Made by a program: the position numbers and the translations under genes
In this document: positions 54,924 to 64,000 of the stretch, piece by piece
Layout of the letters: each line of letters starts with the position of its first letter
How positions within the stretch are numbered: position 1 is the stretch's first letter
NCBI RefSeq assembly: GCF_010378095.1
Contig: NZ_WNJL01000034.1
Coordinates: 62,001 to 126,000 of the forward strand
Direction of reading: 5' to 3'
DNA: 64,000 nt
Source of the DNA: Acidithiobacillus ferrianus
GTDB taxonomy: Bacteria; Pseudomonadota; Gammaproteobacteria; Acidithiobacillales; Acidithiobacillaceae
Notes under the pieces: generated by a model
Databases searched by the model: none
Told to the model about the DNA's origin: nothing
The model's input: the letters and a program-made list of their open reading frames with translations, nothing else

Positions 54924-55583
54924 TCAGGGGGCGGTGCTGACGTGCACCAGGCCGGGGAACAGGGCCGCCAGGCCATTAGCGATGAACGTTACGGCGATGG
55001 CGGCCAGCACCAGTCCGAAGATACGGGTCGTGATATTGATACCCGTCACCCCCAGCCGCCGCGAGAGCGGCTGCGCCAGACGCAGGGCGACGTAAGCGAC
55101 GCCGGCAATTACCAGAATGTCGACGATCAGCAAGCCGCTGGCCAGCCACGACACATTCTTGTGGTGGGCGATGATCACCGTGATCATGGTCCCGGGACCG
55201 GCCATCAGGGGAATGGCCAACGGTACGACGGCGACCGCCTCCTTGTTCATGCCCTCGGCGGTTTCTTCCGGGGTATGCCGGTAGCGGCTGGGTTTGGCCT
55301 GCAACATGTTAAAGGCCAGCAGCATCAGGACCATGCCACCCGCCACCTGAAAAGCGGCGATGCTGATCCCGAAAAACTGCAGGATATACTCGCCGAGAAA
55401 GGCGGAAATGAGCAGGACGATGGCCACGGCGCGGGAAGTCAACTTTGCCGTGGCGAGCTGTTGTTGCGGGTCCTCGTCACTGGTCAGCGCGATGAAAATC
55501 GGTATGGCGCCGATGGGGTTGAGAATGGCGAGCAGGGCGATCAGCGTCTGCAATGCGTTGTGCAGTTCAGCGCCGACAGGCAT
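54924..55583 (-). CDS. MarC-family integral membrane protein
   Basis: A 219-residue protein with six hydrophobic segments. It begins with LIALLAILNPIGAIPIFIALTS, has the AGGMVLMLLAFNMLQ helix and VVPLAIPLMAGPGTMITVII, typical of MarC/YchE proteins. The name comes from a historical link to multiple-antibiotic resistance that was not confirmed; the function is unknown. It is convergent with the porin gene. Confidence 0.9.
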   Translation of the reverse strand: MPVGAELHNALQTLIALLAILNPIGAIPIFIALTSDEDPQQQLATAKLTSRAVAIVLLISAFLGEYILQFFGISIAAFQVAGGMVLMLLAFNMLQAKPSRYRHTPEETAEGMNKEAVAVVPLAIPLMAGPGTMITVIIAHHKNVSWLASGLLIVDILVIAGVAYVALRLAQPLSRRLGVTGINITTRIFGLVLAAIAVTFIANGLAALFPGLVHVSTAP

Positions 55584-55694
55584 GTGCGCCCCCCCTCCCC
55601 GGCCCGTTCCGATGCGGGGCTCTTGAAAATTGCGGCGTGAGGACGTATTTATTAGGCATCTTTTAAAGTTACAACCTCATACGGAGCCGATACG

Positions 55695-55952
55695 ATGCCA
55701 ACTTACGAGTATGTATGCAAGGACTGTGGACACCGCCTGAGCGCCGAGCAGCGCATGAGTGATCCCCGCCTCACCGACTGTCCGCACTGCGGCGGGCTGG
55801 GTTTGGAGCGTCAGTTGAGTGCCGGCGCCTTTGCTCTGAAGGGTTCGGGCTGGTACCAAACCGATTTCAAGGGCGGCGGCAAGGGCACGGAAAGCCCGCC
55901 GGAAGCGGCGGCGGCGCCCGCCTGTCCCGGCGGGGCTTGCGCCTGCCATTGA
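55695..55952 (+). CDS. FmdB-family zinc-ribbon protein
   Basis: An 85-residue small protein. The N-terminal [23 protein letters not shown] and DCPHCGG form a zinc ribbon (two CxxC pairs) of the FmdB/CxxC_CxxC_SSSS type, and GWYQTDF is the usual family phrase. The tail is Gly/Ala-rich and ends CPGGACACH, possibly another metal-binding site. ACGGAG precedes the ATG. It lies 85 bp upstream of aspS, its common neighbour in proteobacteria. Confidence 0.9.
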   Translation: MPTYEYVCKDCGHRLSAEQRMSDPRLTDCPHCGGLGLERQLSAGAFALKGSGWYQTDFKGGGKGTESPPEAAAAPACPGGACACH

Positions 55953-56037
55953 CGCGCCGCGCGTCGCAAGGCTAGATTGCGCGCGGGCCGCCCGACCGGG
56001 AGGCCCTTTTCTTATGGACTCATTATTGGGACGCAGC

Positions 56038-57819
56038 ATGCGGACACATTACTGTAACAGCATTCATGAAGGGCTGGTGGGCGAGAGGGTCACCCTGTGC
56101 GGCTGGGCACAACGGCGGCGCGATCACGGCGGGGTGATCTTCATCGACCTGCGGGACCGGGAAGGGCTGGTACAGGTGGTCGCCGACCCTGACCAGACGG
56201 CGGCCTTTGCGGCCGCGAACGACTGCCGCAGCGAGTTTGTGCTGCAAGTCGAGGGCCTTCTGCGTGCCCGCCCGGCGGGCACCGAAAACCCGCAGATGCC
56301 CAGCGGCAAGGTGGAGCTGGTGGCCACGCGCATCACCATCCTCAATCGCGCGGAGCCGGTGCCCTTCCCGCTGGACGCAGAGGATATCGCCGAGAATCTG
56401 CGGCTCAAATACCGTTACCTCGATCTGCGCCGCCCGGAAATGCTGAACCGTCTGCGGCTGCGTCATCAGGTCACCCGCTTTGTGCGCGCTTATCTGGATC
56501 AGGGCGGCTTCGTCGATGTGGAGACGCCGGTGCTGACCCGCTCCACGCCCGAAGGGGCCCGGGATTACCTGGTCCCCTCACGGACTCAACCGGGGCACTT
56601 CTTCGCCTTGCCCCAGAGCCCGCAGCTCTTCAAGCAGCTCCTGATGGTGGCCGGACTGGATCGTTACTACCAGATCACCAAATGTTTCCGCGACGAAGAT
56701 TTGCGAGCCGATCGCCAGCCGGAATTCACCCAGATCGATATCGAGGCCTCCTTCGTCGATGAAGAGGCGGTCATGGGTATTGCCGAGCCCATGATCCGCG
56801 GCCTGTTCGCCGATGTGCTGGGCGTCCGGCTCCCCGATCCCTTCCCGCGCCTGACCTACCGGGACGCGATGCACCGTTTTGGCGTCGATCGTCCCGATCT
56901 GCGCAACCCGCTGGAGCTGACCGAACTCACCGATCTGATGCGCGGCATCGACTTCAAGGTGTTCCGCGCGGCCGCCGAACGCCCCCATGGGCGGGTGGCC
57001 TGCTTGCGGGTGCCCGGGGGCGCCCAGCTCAGCCGGGCGCAGATCGACGCGTATACCCAGTTCACCGCCATCTATGGCGCCAAGGGTTTGGCGTGGATCA
57101 AGGTCAATGCGTTGGATCAGGGCGGCACGGGCCTGCAATCCCCCATCGTCAAGTTCCTGCCGGAAAACATCCTGCAGGAGATCCTCCAGCGCAGCGGCGC
57201 GACGACGGGCGACATCCTCTTTTTTGGCGCGGATACCGCCAAGATCGTCAATGAAGCGCTCGGCAACCTGCGCAACCGTCTGGCTGCCGACCTCGGTCTA
57301 CTGGAAGGCGAATGGCGGCCGGTCTGGATTACCGACTTCCCCATGTTCGACTACGATGACCAGGAAGACCGCTGGACCTCCACCCATCACCCCTTTACCG
57401 CACCACAGTCCGCGCATCTCGAAACCCTCAGCGAGGATCCCGGCAACGCCCTGGCGCGCGCCTACGATCTGGTGCTCAACGGCCATGAGATCGGCGGCGG
57501 CAGCATCCGCATCCATCAGGAGCGGGTCCAGGAAAAGGTCTTCGCCGCCCTCGGCATCGGCGCGGAGGAAGCCCGCGACAAGTTCGGCTTCCTCCTCGAT
57601 GCGCTGCATTATGGCGCGCCGCCCCATGGCGGTCTGGCGTTTGGGCTGGATCGGCTGGTGATGCTCATGTGCGGCGCCGAGACCATCCGCGACGTGATCG
57701 CCTTCCCCAAAACGCAGAAGGCCGGCTGTCTGCTCACCGAAGCCCCCGGGTCCGTGACAGACCAGCAGCTTCAGGAACTGGGCATCCGCTTGCGCCCGGG
57801 GGCCGAAACCGGTGTTTAG
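56038..57819 (+). CDS. aspS: Aspartyl-tRNA synthetase
   Basis: A 593-residue bacterial-type class II synthetase. It has the N-terminal OB fold ([23 protein letters not shown]), motif 2 ([23 protein letters not shown]), the GAD domain insert, and motif 3 ([16 protein letters not shown]). I prefer ATG 56038, giving the common MRTHYC start; ATG 56014 eight codons earlier has GGAGG 10 bp away and is also possible. Whether it also charges tRNA-Asn cannot be decided from the sequence by eye. Confidence 0.95.
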   Translation: MRTHYCNSIHEGLVGERVTLCGWAQRRRDHGGVIFIDLRDREGLVQVVADPDQTAAFAAANDCRSEFVLQVEGLLRARPAGTENPQMPSGKVELVATRITILNRAEPVPFPLDAEDIAENLRLKYRYLDLRRPEMLNRLRLRHQVTRFVRAYLDQGGFVDVETPVLTRSTPEGARDYLVPSRTQPGHFFALPQSPQLFKQLLMVAGLDRYYQITKCFRDEDLRADRQPEFTQIDIEASFVDEEAVMGIAEPMIRGLFADVLGVRLPDPFPRLTYRDAMHRFGVDRPDLRNPLELTELTDLMRGIDFKVFRAAAERPHGRVACLRVPGGAQLSRAQIDAYTQFTAIYGAKGLAWIKVNALDQGGTGLQSPIVKFLPENILQEILQRSGATTGDILFFGADTAKIVNEALGNLRNRLAADLGLLEGEWRPVWITDFPMFDYDDQEDRWTSTHHPFTAPQSAHLETLSEDPGNALARAYDLVLNGHEIGGGSIRIHQERVQEKVFAALGIGAEEARDKFGFLLDALHYGAPPHGGLAFGLDRLVMLMCGAETIRDVIAFPKTQKAGCLLTEAPGSVTDQQLQELGIRLRPGAETGV

Positions 57820-57900
57820 CGGATCGCTTGACGATCGGCAGGCGGCTTCGTAACGTAATCGGATGGTGGACGCGCGCGATGGCGCTGGAGAGAATCGATT

Positions 57901-58998
57901 ATGGGTGTGGAAACAGTGATGGTCCAGGGACTGCGCCGCAGCGACGCTGCGGATCTGGACACGCGCATTCGGCGGGCCAAGGCCGCGCTGGGTCGGCGCG
58001 CGGTCATTCTCGGTCACCACTACCAGCGCGAAGAAGTCTATCGTCATGCCGATTTTCATGGCGACTCCCTGCAGTTGTCCCGCGCCGCGGCCGAGCAGGA
58101 GGCCGAGTTCATCGTCTTCTGTGGCGTTCACTTCATGGCCGAGGTGGCTGACATTCTCAGTCGTCCGGAACAGGCGAGCATTCTGCCCGACCTCAACGCG
58201 GGCTGTGCCATGGCCGATATGGCCGACATGCCACAAGTACAGCGCGCCTGGGAGGAACTGGCGACAGTGCTCGACGTGGAGCGGGAGGTGACACCGGTCA
58301 CCTATGTAAACTCCTCGGCCGCGCTCAAGGCCTTTTGCGGCGTCCACGGCGGCACCGTCTGCACCTCCTCCAACGCCCGCAAGGTGCTCGACTGGTCCTT
58401 CCGGCAGCGCCCCAAGGCCTTGTTCTTTCCCGATCAGCATCTGGGCCGCTGGACCGGCCATCAACTGGACATCCCCCTGCGCGACATGCCGGTCTGGGAC
58501 CCCAGCCAACCGCTGGGCGGCCTCACGCCCGAGGAAATCCGCCGCGCCAAAATTCTGCTCTGGAAGGGGCACTGCGCCGTCCACCAGATGTTTCAGCCGG
58601 CACATATCGATCGCTGGCGTCGTGAGCATCCGCATGGGCAGGTCATTGCCCATCCCGAATCGGCTTTCGAGGTCTGCCAGAAATCCGACGCCGTAGGTTC
58701 CACCGACTTCATCCTGCGTACCGTCAAGGCCTCACCGCCCGGCAGCGAGTGGCTGGTGGGCACGGAGATCAACCTGGTCACCCGTCTCGCCGACGAGGTG
58801 CGCGCGGAGGGCAAGACGGTCGAGTTCATGTCACCCATGGTCTGCATGTGCTCCACCATGTTCCGCATCGACCCGGAACAACTGGCGCGCACCCTGGAGA
58901 GTCTCCTTGCGGGCCAAGTGGTCAATCGGATTCAGGTGGACCCTGAAACCGCCGCCCAAGCCCGCTTGGCGCTCGAACGCATGCTGACGGTTTCCTGA
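57901..58998 (+). CDS. nadA: Quinolinate synthase
   Basis: A 365-residue 4Fe-4S enzyme condensing iminoaspartate with dihydroxyacetone phosphate in NAD synthesis. Cluster cysteines are in LNAGCAMADM, GGTVCTSSNA and MVCMCSTM; other family phrases are ILGHHYQREEVYRHADFHGDSLQLS, FFPDQHLGR, and HPESAFEVCQKSDAVGSTDFILR. ATG 57901 is used; GAGAGA lies upstream. Confidence 0.95.
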   Translation: MGVETVMVQGLRRSDAADLDTRIRRAKAALGRRAVILGHHYQREEVYRHADFHGDSLQLSRAAAEQEAEFIVFCGVHFMAEVADILSRPEQASILPDLNAGCAMADMADMPQVQRAWEELATVLDVEREVTPVTYVNSSAALKAFCGVHGGTVCTSSNARKVLDWSFRQRPKALFFPDQHLGRWTGHQLDIPLRDMPVWDPSQPLGGLTPEEIRRAKILLWKGHCAVHQMFQPAHIDRWRREHPHGQVIAHPESAFEVCQKSDAVGSTDFILRTVKASPPGSEWLVGTEINLVTRLADEVRAEGKTVEFMSPMVCMCSTMFRIDPEQLARTLESLLAGQVVNRIQVDPETAAQARLALERMLTVS

Positions 58999-59006
58999 AA
59001 ACCGCC

Positions 59007-59618
59007 ATGCTACAAGCCTCCGCGGTGGCCGATCAACTGTCGGAAGGGTCTTTTAGCCAGCGCAGCCTGCACACCCTGCTCTACGGCTACGTCCGCTATT
59101 ACCAAGGCGCCCGCTGGGAGCCCAGCAGCGTCCCCGTCAGCGGGCCGGCCATCCTCGTCTGCAACCATGTGTCGGTGTTGGACCCCTTGCTGCTGGTGGC
59201 CAGCAACCATCGGGTGATTTCCTTTCTGGTCGCGCAGGAGTACTACGATAACGCCCTGATGCGCCAACTGCTGGAGCAGACCTACAGCATCCCCGTGCGC
59301 CGCGACCGCCGCGATGTGCGCGCCCTGTTGCAGGCGCGCCGGGTCTTGGAAGACGGGCGGGTGCTGGGCCTTTTTCCCGAAGGCGGAATCCGTCGCGATC
59401 AGATCCAAAAAGGCGTGGCCTGGTTGGTGCAGGAAAGCGCCGCGCCGGTGGTGCCGGCCCATGTCAGTGGCGCGCGGCAAGGCCAGTCGGACCTCGCCAC
59501 CTGGCTGCGTCGGCAGCGGCCCTTGTTACGCTACGGCGTGCCTCTGCATTTTCACCGCAATGCCGATGCCGCCGAAGTGCTCGGTGCCACCATGAGCGCC
59601 ATCGCCACCCTCGCATGA
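59007..59618 (+). CDS. 1-acyl-glycerol-3-phosphate acyltransferase-like protein
   Basis: A 203-residue PlsC-domain protein. The catalytic HX4D motif is in CNHVSVLDPLLL, followed by IPVRRDRRD and the FPEGGIRRDQ block, and VVPAHVSG. It would acylate lysophosphatidic acid or a related acceptor at the inner membrane. It starts 8 bp after nadA. No long transmembrane helix is evident, as in short PlsC homologues. Confidence 0.87.
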   Translation: MLQASAVADQLSEGSFSQRSLHTLLYGYVRYYQGARWEPSSVPVSGPAILVCNHVSVLDPLLLVASNHRVISFLVAQEYYDNALMRQLLEQTYSIPVRRDRRDVRALLQARRVLEDGRVLGLFPEGGIRRDQIQKGVAWLVQESAAPVVPAHVSGARQGQSDLATWLRRQRPLLRYGVPLHFHRNADAAEVLGATMSAIATLA

Positions 59619-59692
59619 CGGCGTCCTCGCCTTTGCGGTATCATGCGGCATATTTCGGTGAAATACGCCATTTATAGAACAAGGAGCATGTC

Positions 59693-60445
59693 ATGTCCGG
59701 GCATAGCAAGTGGTCCACCATCAAATTCAAAAAGGCGCTGAAGGACGCCAAACGCGGCAAGATATTCACTCGCCTCATCCGCGAAATCACTGTCGCGGCA
59801 CGGGCGGGTGGCGGTGATCCGGCCAGCAATTCCCGCTTGCGCCTTGCCCTGGACAAGGCCTACGGGGCCAATATGGCCAAAGACACTATCGAGCGGGCGG
59901 TCAAGCGCGGCACCGGCGAGCTGGAAGGCGTGGATTACGAAGAAGTGACCTACGAGGGTTACGGCCCCGGCGGGGTTGCCCTCCTGATCGAAACCATGAC
60001 CGACAACAAAGTCCGCACCGTCGCCGAAATACGCCATATTTTCTCCAAGCGGGGCGGCAATATGGGTACGGCGGGTTCGGTGGCCTACCTTTTCAAGAAA
60101 CGCGGCCTGATCAGCTTTCCCGGTGACGCCGACGAGGACCGGATTCTCGAAGCGGCGCTGGAGGCCGGCGCCGAGGATGTGGTCAGCGAAGGCGAGCGGA
60201 TCGCCGTCTATACCGCCGCGACCGAACTGCATGGTGTCGCCCTGGCACTGGAGGCGGCGGGCCTGAAAGCGGAAGAAAGCGAAATCACCATGATCCCCGA
60301 AACCACGGTGGACGTCTGTGGGGAGGATGCGGAGAAGTTGCTGCGCCTGATCGACGTTCTCGAGGAAAATGACGACGTGCAGAACGTCTATGCCAACTAC
60401 GCGATCAGTGACGAGGAAATGGCCCGTCTGGAAGCCGTATCCTGA
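59693..60445 (+). CDS. yebC: YebC/PmpR/TACO1-family protein
   Basis: A 250-residue cytoplasmic protein that begins [36 protein letters not shown], the family signature, and contains [20 protein letters not shown] and [16 protein letters not shown]. Members are DNA-binding regulators or, as shown for TACO1/YebC, assist translation of difficult (for example polyproline) stretches. AAGGAG precedes the ATG. It lies upstream of ruvC, the typical order. Confidence 0.94.
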   Translation: MSGHSKWSTIKFKKALKDAKRGKIFTRLIREITVAARAGGGDPASNSRLRLALDKAYGANMAKDTIERAVKRGTGELEGVDYEEVTYEGYGPGGVALLIETMTDNKVRTVAEIRHIFSKRGGNMGTAGSVAYLFKKRGLISFPGDADEDRILEAALEAGAEDVVSEGERIAVYTAATELHGVALALEAAGLKAEESEITMIPETTVDVCGEDAEKLLRLIDVLEENDDVQNVYANYAISDEEMARLEAVS

Positions 60446-60479
60446 ACCCGCGGCGGAGCGCCGGGTGGACGCGGCGGCC

Positions 60480-61016
60480 ATGGGACTGAGTGCCGGGGCA
60501 CTGGCCGGGGCCGCGGTGCGGATCATCGGGATCGACCCCGGGTCCCTGCGCACCGGCTACGGCATCATCGACTCCGACACGTCCGGCCAACTCCGGCATG
60601 TGGCTCACGGTTGCCTGAACGTATCCGGGCAGCCCTTTCTGGAGCGCATCGGCGCCATCCACCGCGGGCTGCGACACGTCATCGGCGACACCCGGCCGGA
60701 TGTGGCGGCCGTCGAACAGGTCTTCATGGCGCGGAATGCGGACTCCGCCCTCAAGCTGGGGCAGGCGCGCGGCGCCGCCCTCGTCGCCTTGCTCGAAGCC
60801 GGATTGCCCGTCCATGAATACACGGCGCTGCAGGTCAAAAAAGCCACCGTCGGTGGTGGCCACGCCGCCAAGGAGCAAGTACAGAGCATGGTCCGCTGGC
60901 TCCTCAAACTCAGCGCGATCCCACAGGCCGATGCGGCCGACGCCTTGGCCTGTGCCATCTGTCATGCCCATCACGCCGGCACGCAACAGCGCTGGCAATG
61001 GGCTGACAGCCGGTGA
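60480..61016 (+). CDS. ruvC: Holliday junction endonuclease RuvC
   Basis: A 178-residue RNase H-fold resolvase. The four acidic catalytic residues are in IIGIDPGSLRTGYGII, VEQVFMARNADSALKLGQARG and QADAADALACAICHAH. The ATG at 60480 gives 12 residues before the first strand; a GTG at 60516 would start directly at the conserved VRIIGIDPG. The real start is uncertain. It forms a cluster with ruvA and ruvB. Confidence 0.93.
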   Translation: MGLSAGALAGAAVRIIGIDPGSLRTGYGIIDSDTSGQLRHVAHGCLNVSGQPFLERIGAIHRGLRHVIGDTRPDVAAVEQVFMARNADSALKLGQARGAALVALLEAGLPVHEYTALQVKKATVGGGHAAKEQVQSMVRWLLKLSAIPQADAADALACAICHAHHAGTQQRWQWADSR

Positions 61017-61047
61017 GCGCCATGACGACCAAGGAACTGCCCCCGTC

Positions 61048-61629
61048 ATGATCACCTCGCTCACCGGCAAGATTCTGCAGCGCCGCCCGCCTTGGCTCTG
61101 GCTCGAGGTGCAGGGTGTGGGCTACGAGCTGGAGATGCCGCTGTCCAGCTTCTATCAAATGCCGGCCGAGGGCGCCGCGCTGACCGTGTTCACCCACCTC
61201 ACCATTCGTGAGGACGCCCACCTGCTGTACGGTTTCATCAGCATGGCCGAGCGGGATACCTTTCGCCTGCTGATCCGGGTCAACGGAATCGGCGGCAAAG
61301 TGGCGTTGGCCTGCCTTTCCGGCCTGTCTGCGGATCGGCTCAGCCAAGCCGTGGCCGAAGGTAACACGGCGCAACTCACCGCCATTCCCGGCATCGGTCC
61401 GAAAACCGCCGAGCGGCTGGTGGTGGAGTTGCGCGACAAGATGGGCGGGATCACACCCGGACCGATTGGCACGCGGACCGGCGGCGATCCGCGCCAGGAG
61501 GCCATTGCGGCGCTGCTGACTTTGGGTTATAAGCCGGCGCAGGCGAGCCAGGCGATAGCCGGCCTGGCGGAGGATCTGGGTCTGGAAGACCTGATCCGTC
61601 AGTCGCTGCAACATTTGTCACGGCATTGA
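61048..61629 (+). CDS. ruvA: Holliday junction DNA helicase subunit RuvA
   Basis: A 193-residue protein. The N-terminal OB fold is [31 protein letters not shown]; two helix-hairpin-helix motifs follow ([16 protein letters not shown] and [20 protein letters not shown]); the C-terminal domain III ([16 protein letters not shown]) contacts RuvB. The start is the ATG at 61048, 31 bp after ruvC. Confidence 0.95.
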   Translation: MITSLTGKILQRRPPWLWLEVQGVGYELEMPLSSFYQMPAEGAALTVFTHLTIREDAHLLYGFISMAERDTFRLLIRVNGIGGKVALACLSGLSADRLSQAVAEGNTAQLTAIPGIGPKTAERLVVELRDKMGGITPGPIGTRTGGDPRQEAIAALLTLGYKPAQASQAIAGLAEDLGLEDLIRQSLQHLSRH

Positions 61630-61666
61630 TTTTGGAACCCGTCAGCACGCCAATGGTCAGACCAGA

Positions 61667-62692
61667 ATGATGGATAGAGGCCCCCTCAACCCTCAGGAAG
61701 CCCACGATGATGCGATAGATCATGCCCTGCGTCCGCGACGGCTCGCGGAATATCTCGGGCAGGCCAAATTGCGCGAATCACTGGGCCTCTATATTGAAGC
61801 CGCCCGGAGACGCAGCGAAGCATTGGATCATGTGCTGCTTTTCGGTCCGCCCGGGCTCGGCAAGACCACCCTGGCCCATATCATCGCTCAGGAGATGGGC
61901 GCCGGTCTCAAGGTCACCTCGGGACCGGTGCTGGACAAACCGGGCGATCTCGCGGCCATCCTCACCAACCTGCAGCCGCGCGACGTGCTTTTCGTGGATG
62001 AAATTCATCGCCTCAGCCCGGTGGTGGAAGAAATCCTCTACCCGGCGCTGGAAGACTACGCGCTCGACATCCTCATCGGCGAAGGACCCGCGGCGCGCTC
62101 CATCAAAATCAACCTGCCGCCCTTCACCCTGATCGGCGCCACCACCCGTGCAGGTCTGTTGACCTCGCCGCTGCGGGACCGCTTCGGCATCAGTTTTCAT
62201 CTGGAATTCTACAGTGACGCCGAGTTGACGCAGATCGTCACCCGCTCCGCCCAGATTCTCAGCACCCCCCAAGCCCTGGAAGGCGCGCAGGAAATCGCCC
62301 GGCGCGCCCGGGGAACCCCGCGCATCGCCAACCGCCTGCTCCGCCGGGTGCGGGACTATGCCCAAGTACGGGGGAACGGCGAAATTGACGGAGCAACGGC
62401 ACAGGCGGCGCTGACCCTCATGGAGGTCGATCAGCATGGATTTGACGGCCAGGACCGCAAGTTGCTTCAGGCCGTCATCTCCCGTTTTGCCGGTGGACCC
62501 GTGGGCGTGGAGAGTTTGGCGGCCGCCCTCGGTGAGGAGCGCGGCACCATCGAAGACGTACTGGAGCCCTTCCTGATTCAGCGCGGTTATCTGATTCGCA
62601 CGCCGCGCGGACGCTGCGCCACCGAACTCAGCTATCTCGCCCTGGGTCTCACGGCCCCCAAGGCGCCTGGGGAATTGTTCGATGCCCTCTAA
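61667..62692 (+). CDS. ruvB: Holliday junction branch migration ATPase RuvB
   Basis: A 341-residue AAA+ motor. Seen: [13 protein letters not shown], Walker [17 protein letters not shown], Walker [12 protein letters not shown], sensor 1 [19 protein letters not shown] with the Arg finger, and the C-terminal winged helix ([17 protein letters not shown]). It drives branch migration with RuvA. Its end overlaps ybgC by 11 bases. Confidence 0.96.
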   Translation: MMDRGPLNPQEAHDDAIDHALRPRRLAEYLGQAKLRESLGLYIEAARRRSEALDHVLLFGPPGLGKTTLAHIIAQEMGAGLKVTSGPVLDKPGDLAAILTNLQPRDVLFVDEIHRLSPVVEEILYPALEDYALDILIGEGPAARSIKINLPPFTLIGATTRAGLLTSPLRDRFGISFHLEFYSDAELTQIVTRSAQILSTPQALEGAQEIARRARGTPRIANRLLRRVRDYAQVRGNGEIDGATAQAALTLMEVDQHGFDGQDRKLLQAVISRFAGGPVGVESLAAALGEERGTIEDVLEPFLIQRGYLIRTPRGRCATELSYLALGLTAPKAPGELFDAL

Positions 62693-63104
62693 CGACTCCA
62701 CCAGCCACTTCCACTTCCGCGTTTATTATGAAGATACGGATCATGGCGGGGTGGTGTATCATGCCAACTATTTACGTTTCATGGAGCGCGCCCGCACCGA
62801 AATGTTGCGCGAACGGGGTTATGAACTGGATGTCCTGGAGCAGGAAGAGGGCCTTATTTTCGCGGTGCGGCGTGCCAGTCTGGATTTCCGGGCCCCCGCC
62901 CGTTTCAACGACCTGCTCCATGTTGAAACCCAGGTCGTGAGCAAGACCCCGGTGCGTATGGATTTTCAACACACCGTGTCCGTTGCGGACCGGGTGCTCT
63001 GTGGGGGAAGGATAGAAGTCGTCTGCCTCGATGCCGCCGGTTTTCGACCCCATGTTATTCCTGCGGCGTTATCGCAGGCCATCCCGCTTTCTGTTTCGTC
63101 GTGA
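62682..63104 (+). CDS. ybgC: YbgC-type acyl-CoA thioesterase
   Basis: A 140-residue hot-dog-fold thioesterase. The signature is [26 protein letters not shown] with the catalytic Asp, followed by [18 protein letters not shown]. In E. coli it hydrolyses acyl-CoA or acyl-ACP linked to phospholipid synthesis and is encoded at the head of the tol-pal operon, as here. Confidence 0.94.
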   Translation: MPSNDSTSHFHFRVYYEDTDHGGVVYHANYLRFMERARTEMLRERGYELDVLEQEEGLIFAVRRASLDFRAPARFNDLLHVETQVVSKTPVRMDFQHTVSVADRVLCGGRIEVVCLDAAGFRPHVIPAALSQAIPLSVSS

Positions 63105-63110
63105 GATTTT

Positions 63111-63812
63111 ATGGACCCGCATACTATGGCCAACGCCGCGCAGTCGCTTTCTCTTGCCCACCTGGTAGCCAATGCCAGCGGAGTCGTGCAAGGTATCCTC
63201 ATCATTCTGCTCATCGCGTCCGTAGCGTCCTGGACCATCATCTTCCAGAAGCTCGCCATCTTTACCGGGGCGCGCAAAGCCTTGGAGCGTTTTGAGAAAC
63301 GCTTCTGGAGCGGTGGCGAGATGAGCCAGATTTACCAGCATGTCTCCGGCAACAGTCAACTGGAGACGGGGGCCGGCGGCATTTTCTGTGCCGGCTATGA
63401 GGAGTTTCAGCGCCAGCGCAACAAAATACGCCCCAGTGACGCCCTCGACGCGGCGCGGCGCGCCATGCGGGTGGCCCAGATGCGGGAGGTGGGACGCCTG
63501 GAGAACAACCTGGCCCTCCTCGCCTCGGTATCCTCCGTCAGCCCTTTCATCGGCCTCCTGGGCACCGTCTGGGGCATTATGACGGCCTTCATGAATATCG
63601 GCATTGCCCAGCAGGCAACACTAGCGACCGTGGCGCCGCCCGTGGCGGAAGCCCTGATCGCCACCGCGGCCGGACTTTTTGCCGCCATTCCCGCGACGCT
63701 CGCCTATAATCGCTTCATCCATCAGTTGGATAAGCTCGATGGGCAGTACGAGGTCTTCATGGACGAGTTCACCAACATCCTGCATCGGCAGGTGCCCGAG
63801 ACGACACCATGA
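63111..63812 (+). CDS. tolQ: Tol-Pal system proton channel subunit TolQ
   Basis: A 233-residue MotA/TolQ/ExbB protein. Three membrane helices: one near residue 25-45 (GILIILLIASVASWTIIFQ) and two in the second half (VSSVSPFIGLLGTVWGIMTAF and PPVAEALIATAAGLFAAIPATLAYN). With TolR it uses the proton gradient to power outer-membrane constriction. It starts 6 bp after ybgC and overlaps tolR by 4 bases. Confidence 0.95.
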   Translation: MDPHTMANAAQSLSLAHLVANASGVVQGILIILLIASVASWTIIFQKLAIFTGARKALERFEKRFWSGGEMSQIYQHVSGNSQLETGAGGIFCAGYEEFQRQRNKIRPSDALDAARRAMRVAQMREVGRLENNLALLASVSSVSPFIGLLGTVWGIMTAFMNIGIAQQATLATVAPPVAEALIATAAGLFAAIPATLAYNRFIHQLDKLDGQYEVFMDEFTNILHRQVPETTP

Positions 63813-64000
63813 AACGGCGGCGGCTGATGGCGGAGATGAATGTCGTCCCCTATATCGACGTGACGCTCGTGCTGCTGGTGATCTTTATGCTCTCGGCGCC
63901 CTTGTTGACCCAGGGTGTCAATGTCAACCTGCCCAAGGGGGTGACCAAACCGGTATCCGACAAGACGCCACCGGTCCTGATCTCCGTGACCAGGCAGGGG
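63809..64000 (+). CDS. tolR: Tol-Pal system protein TolR (cut by window edge)
   Basis: The first 64 codons of an ExbD/TolR protein. After a basic start (MKRRRLMAEMN) comes VVPYIDVTLVLLVIFMLSAPLLTQGVNVNLP, the single membrane helix with the conserved Asp that carries protons, followed by the beginning of the periplasmic domain. ATG 63809 overlaps the tolQ stop. The remainder lies beyond the window. Confidence 0.93.
   Translation, partial: MKRRRLMAEMNVVPYIDVTLVLLVIFMLSAPLLTQGVNVNLPKGVTKPVSDKTPPVLISVTRQG

Overview
The window looks like chromosome from an acidophilic, sulfur/iron-oxidising autotroph of the Acidithiobacillus type (close to A. ferrooxidans). This is inferred from gene order and content: a Calvin-Benson-Bassham (CBB) regeneration cluster fused to tryptophan genes, an ETHE1-type persulfide dioxygenase, demethoxyubiquinone hydroxylase, a GC-rich core, and no ribosomal RNA or replication origin. 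No taxonomic marker was searched; the assignment rests on recognition.

Layout. 1-1.3 kb: the tail of an unknown gene and a TDT-family transporter. 1.3-1.5 kb: an elongator-type tRNA-Met(CAT) on the minus strand with a strong promoter, followed by a 12-codon relic of an integrase start. 1.6-4.3 kb (minus): a NodI/NodJ-like ABC exporter, an alpha/beta hydrolase and a thioredoxin-like 2Fe-2S ferredoxin in one compact operon. 4.4-6 kb: coq7, then an Rrf2 regulator and an OsmC protein. 6-20.6 kb (minus): one long, closely packed run transcribed in the order hypothetical gene, inositol-monophosphatase-like gene, glpX, tkt, gap, pgk, pyk, fba, rpe, gph, trpE, trpG, trpD, trpC. It couples regeneration of Calvin-cycle sugars, removal of 2-phosphoglycolate and lower glycolysis to tryptophan synthesis. 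RuBisCO, phosphoribulokinase, trpA, trpB and trpF are not in this window. 20.7-26.2 kb: rsmE, corA, ispH, rmuC, an MscL channel with an added zinc ribbon, and a lipoprotein. 26.2-32 kb (minus): a complete tripartite RND efflux pump. 32.1 kb: an outer-membrane barrel.

33-46 kb is accessory: patchy, visibly AT-richer in places, with long non-coding gaps, broken genes and repeats. It holds a doubly frameshifted pseudogene, a GlxA-like regulator divergent from an isochorismatase-fold hydrolase, an Mrr-like nuclease, a TetR regulator divergent from a DUF1348 protein and an MFS transporter, a 294-bp IS1595-derived mini-element with perfect inverted repeats and a target duplication, a tight operon of two tandem HNH/treble-clef-like paralogues plus a helical protein with an RX5H motif, an AT-rich coiled-coil protein and a class III cyclase-like protein. 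The last two each sit just downstream of a copy of a roughly 130-bp repeat. This is where undescribed biology, possibly anti-phage, is most likely.

46-64 kb returns to core genes: a Spy/CpxP-like protein with an OmpR/EnvZ-type two-component system, argH-lptM-lysA overlapping head to tail, a PEBP-family protein, a persulfide dioxygenase, a porin, MarC, an FmdB zinc ribbon, aspS, nadA, an acyltransferase, a YebC-family protein, ruvC-ruvA-ruvB, ybgC, tolQ and the start of tolR, which runs off the right edge.
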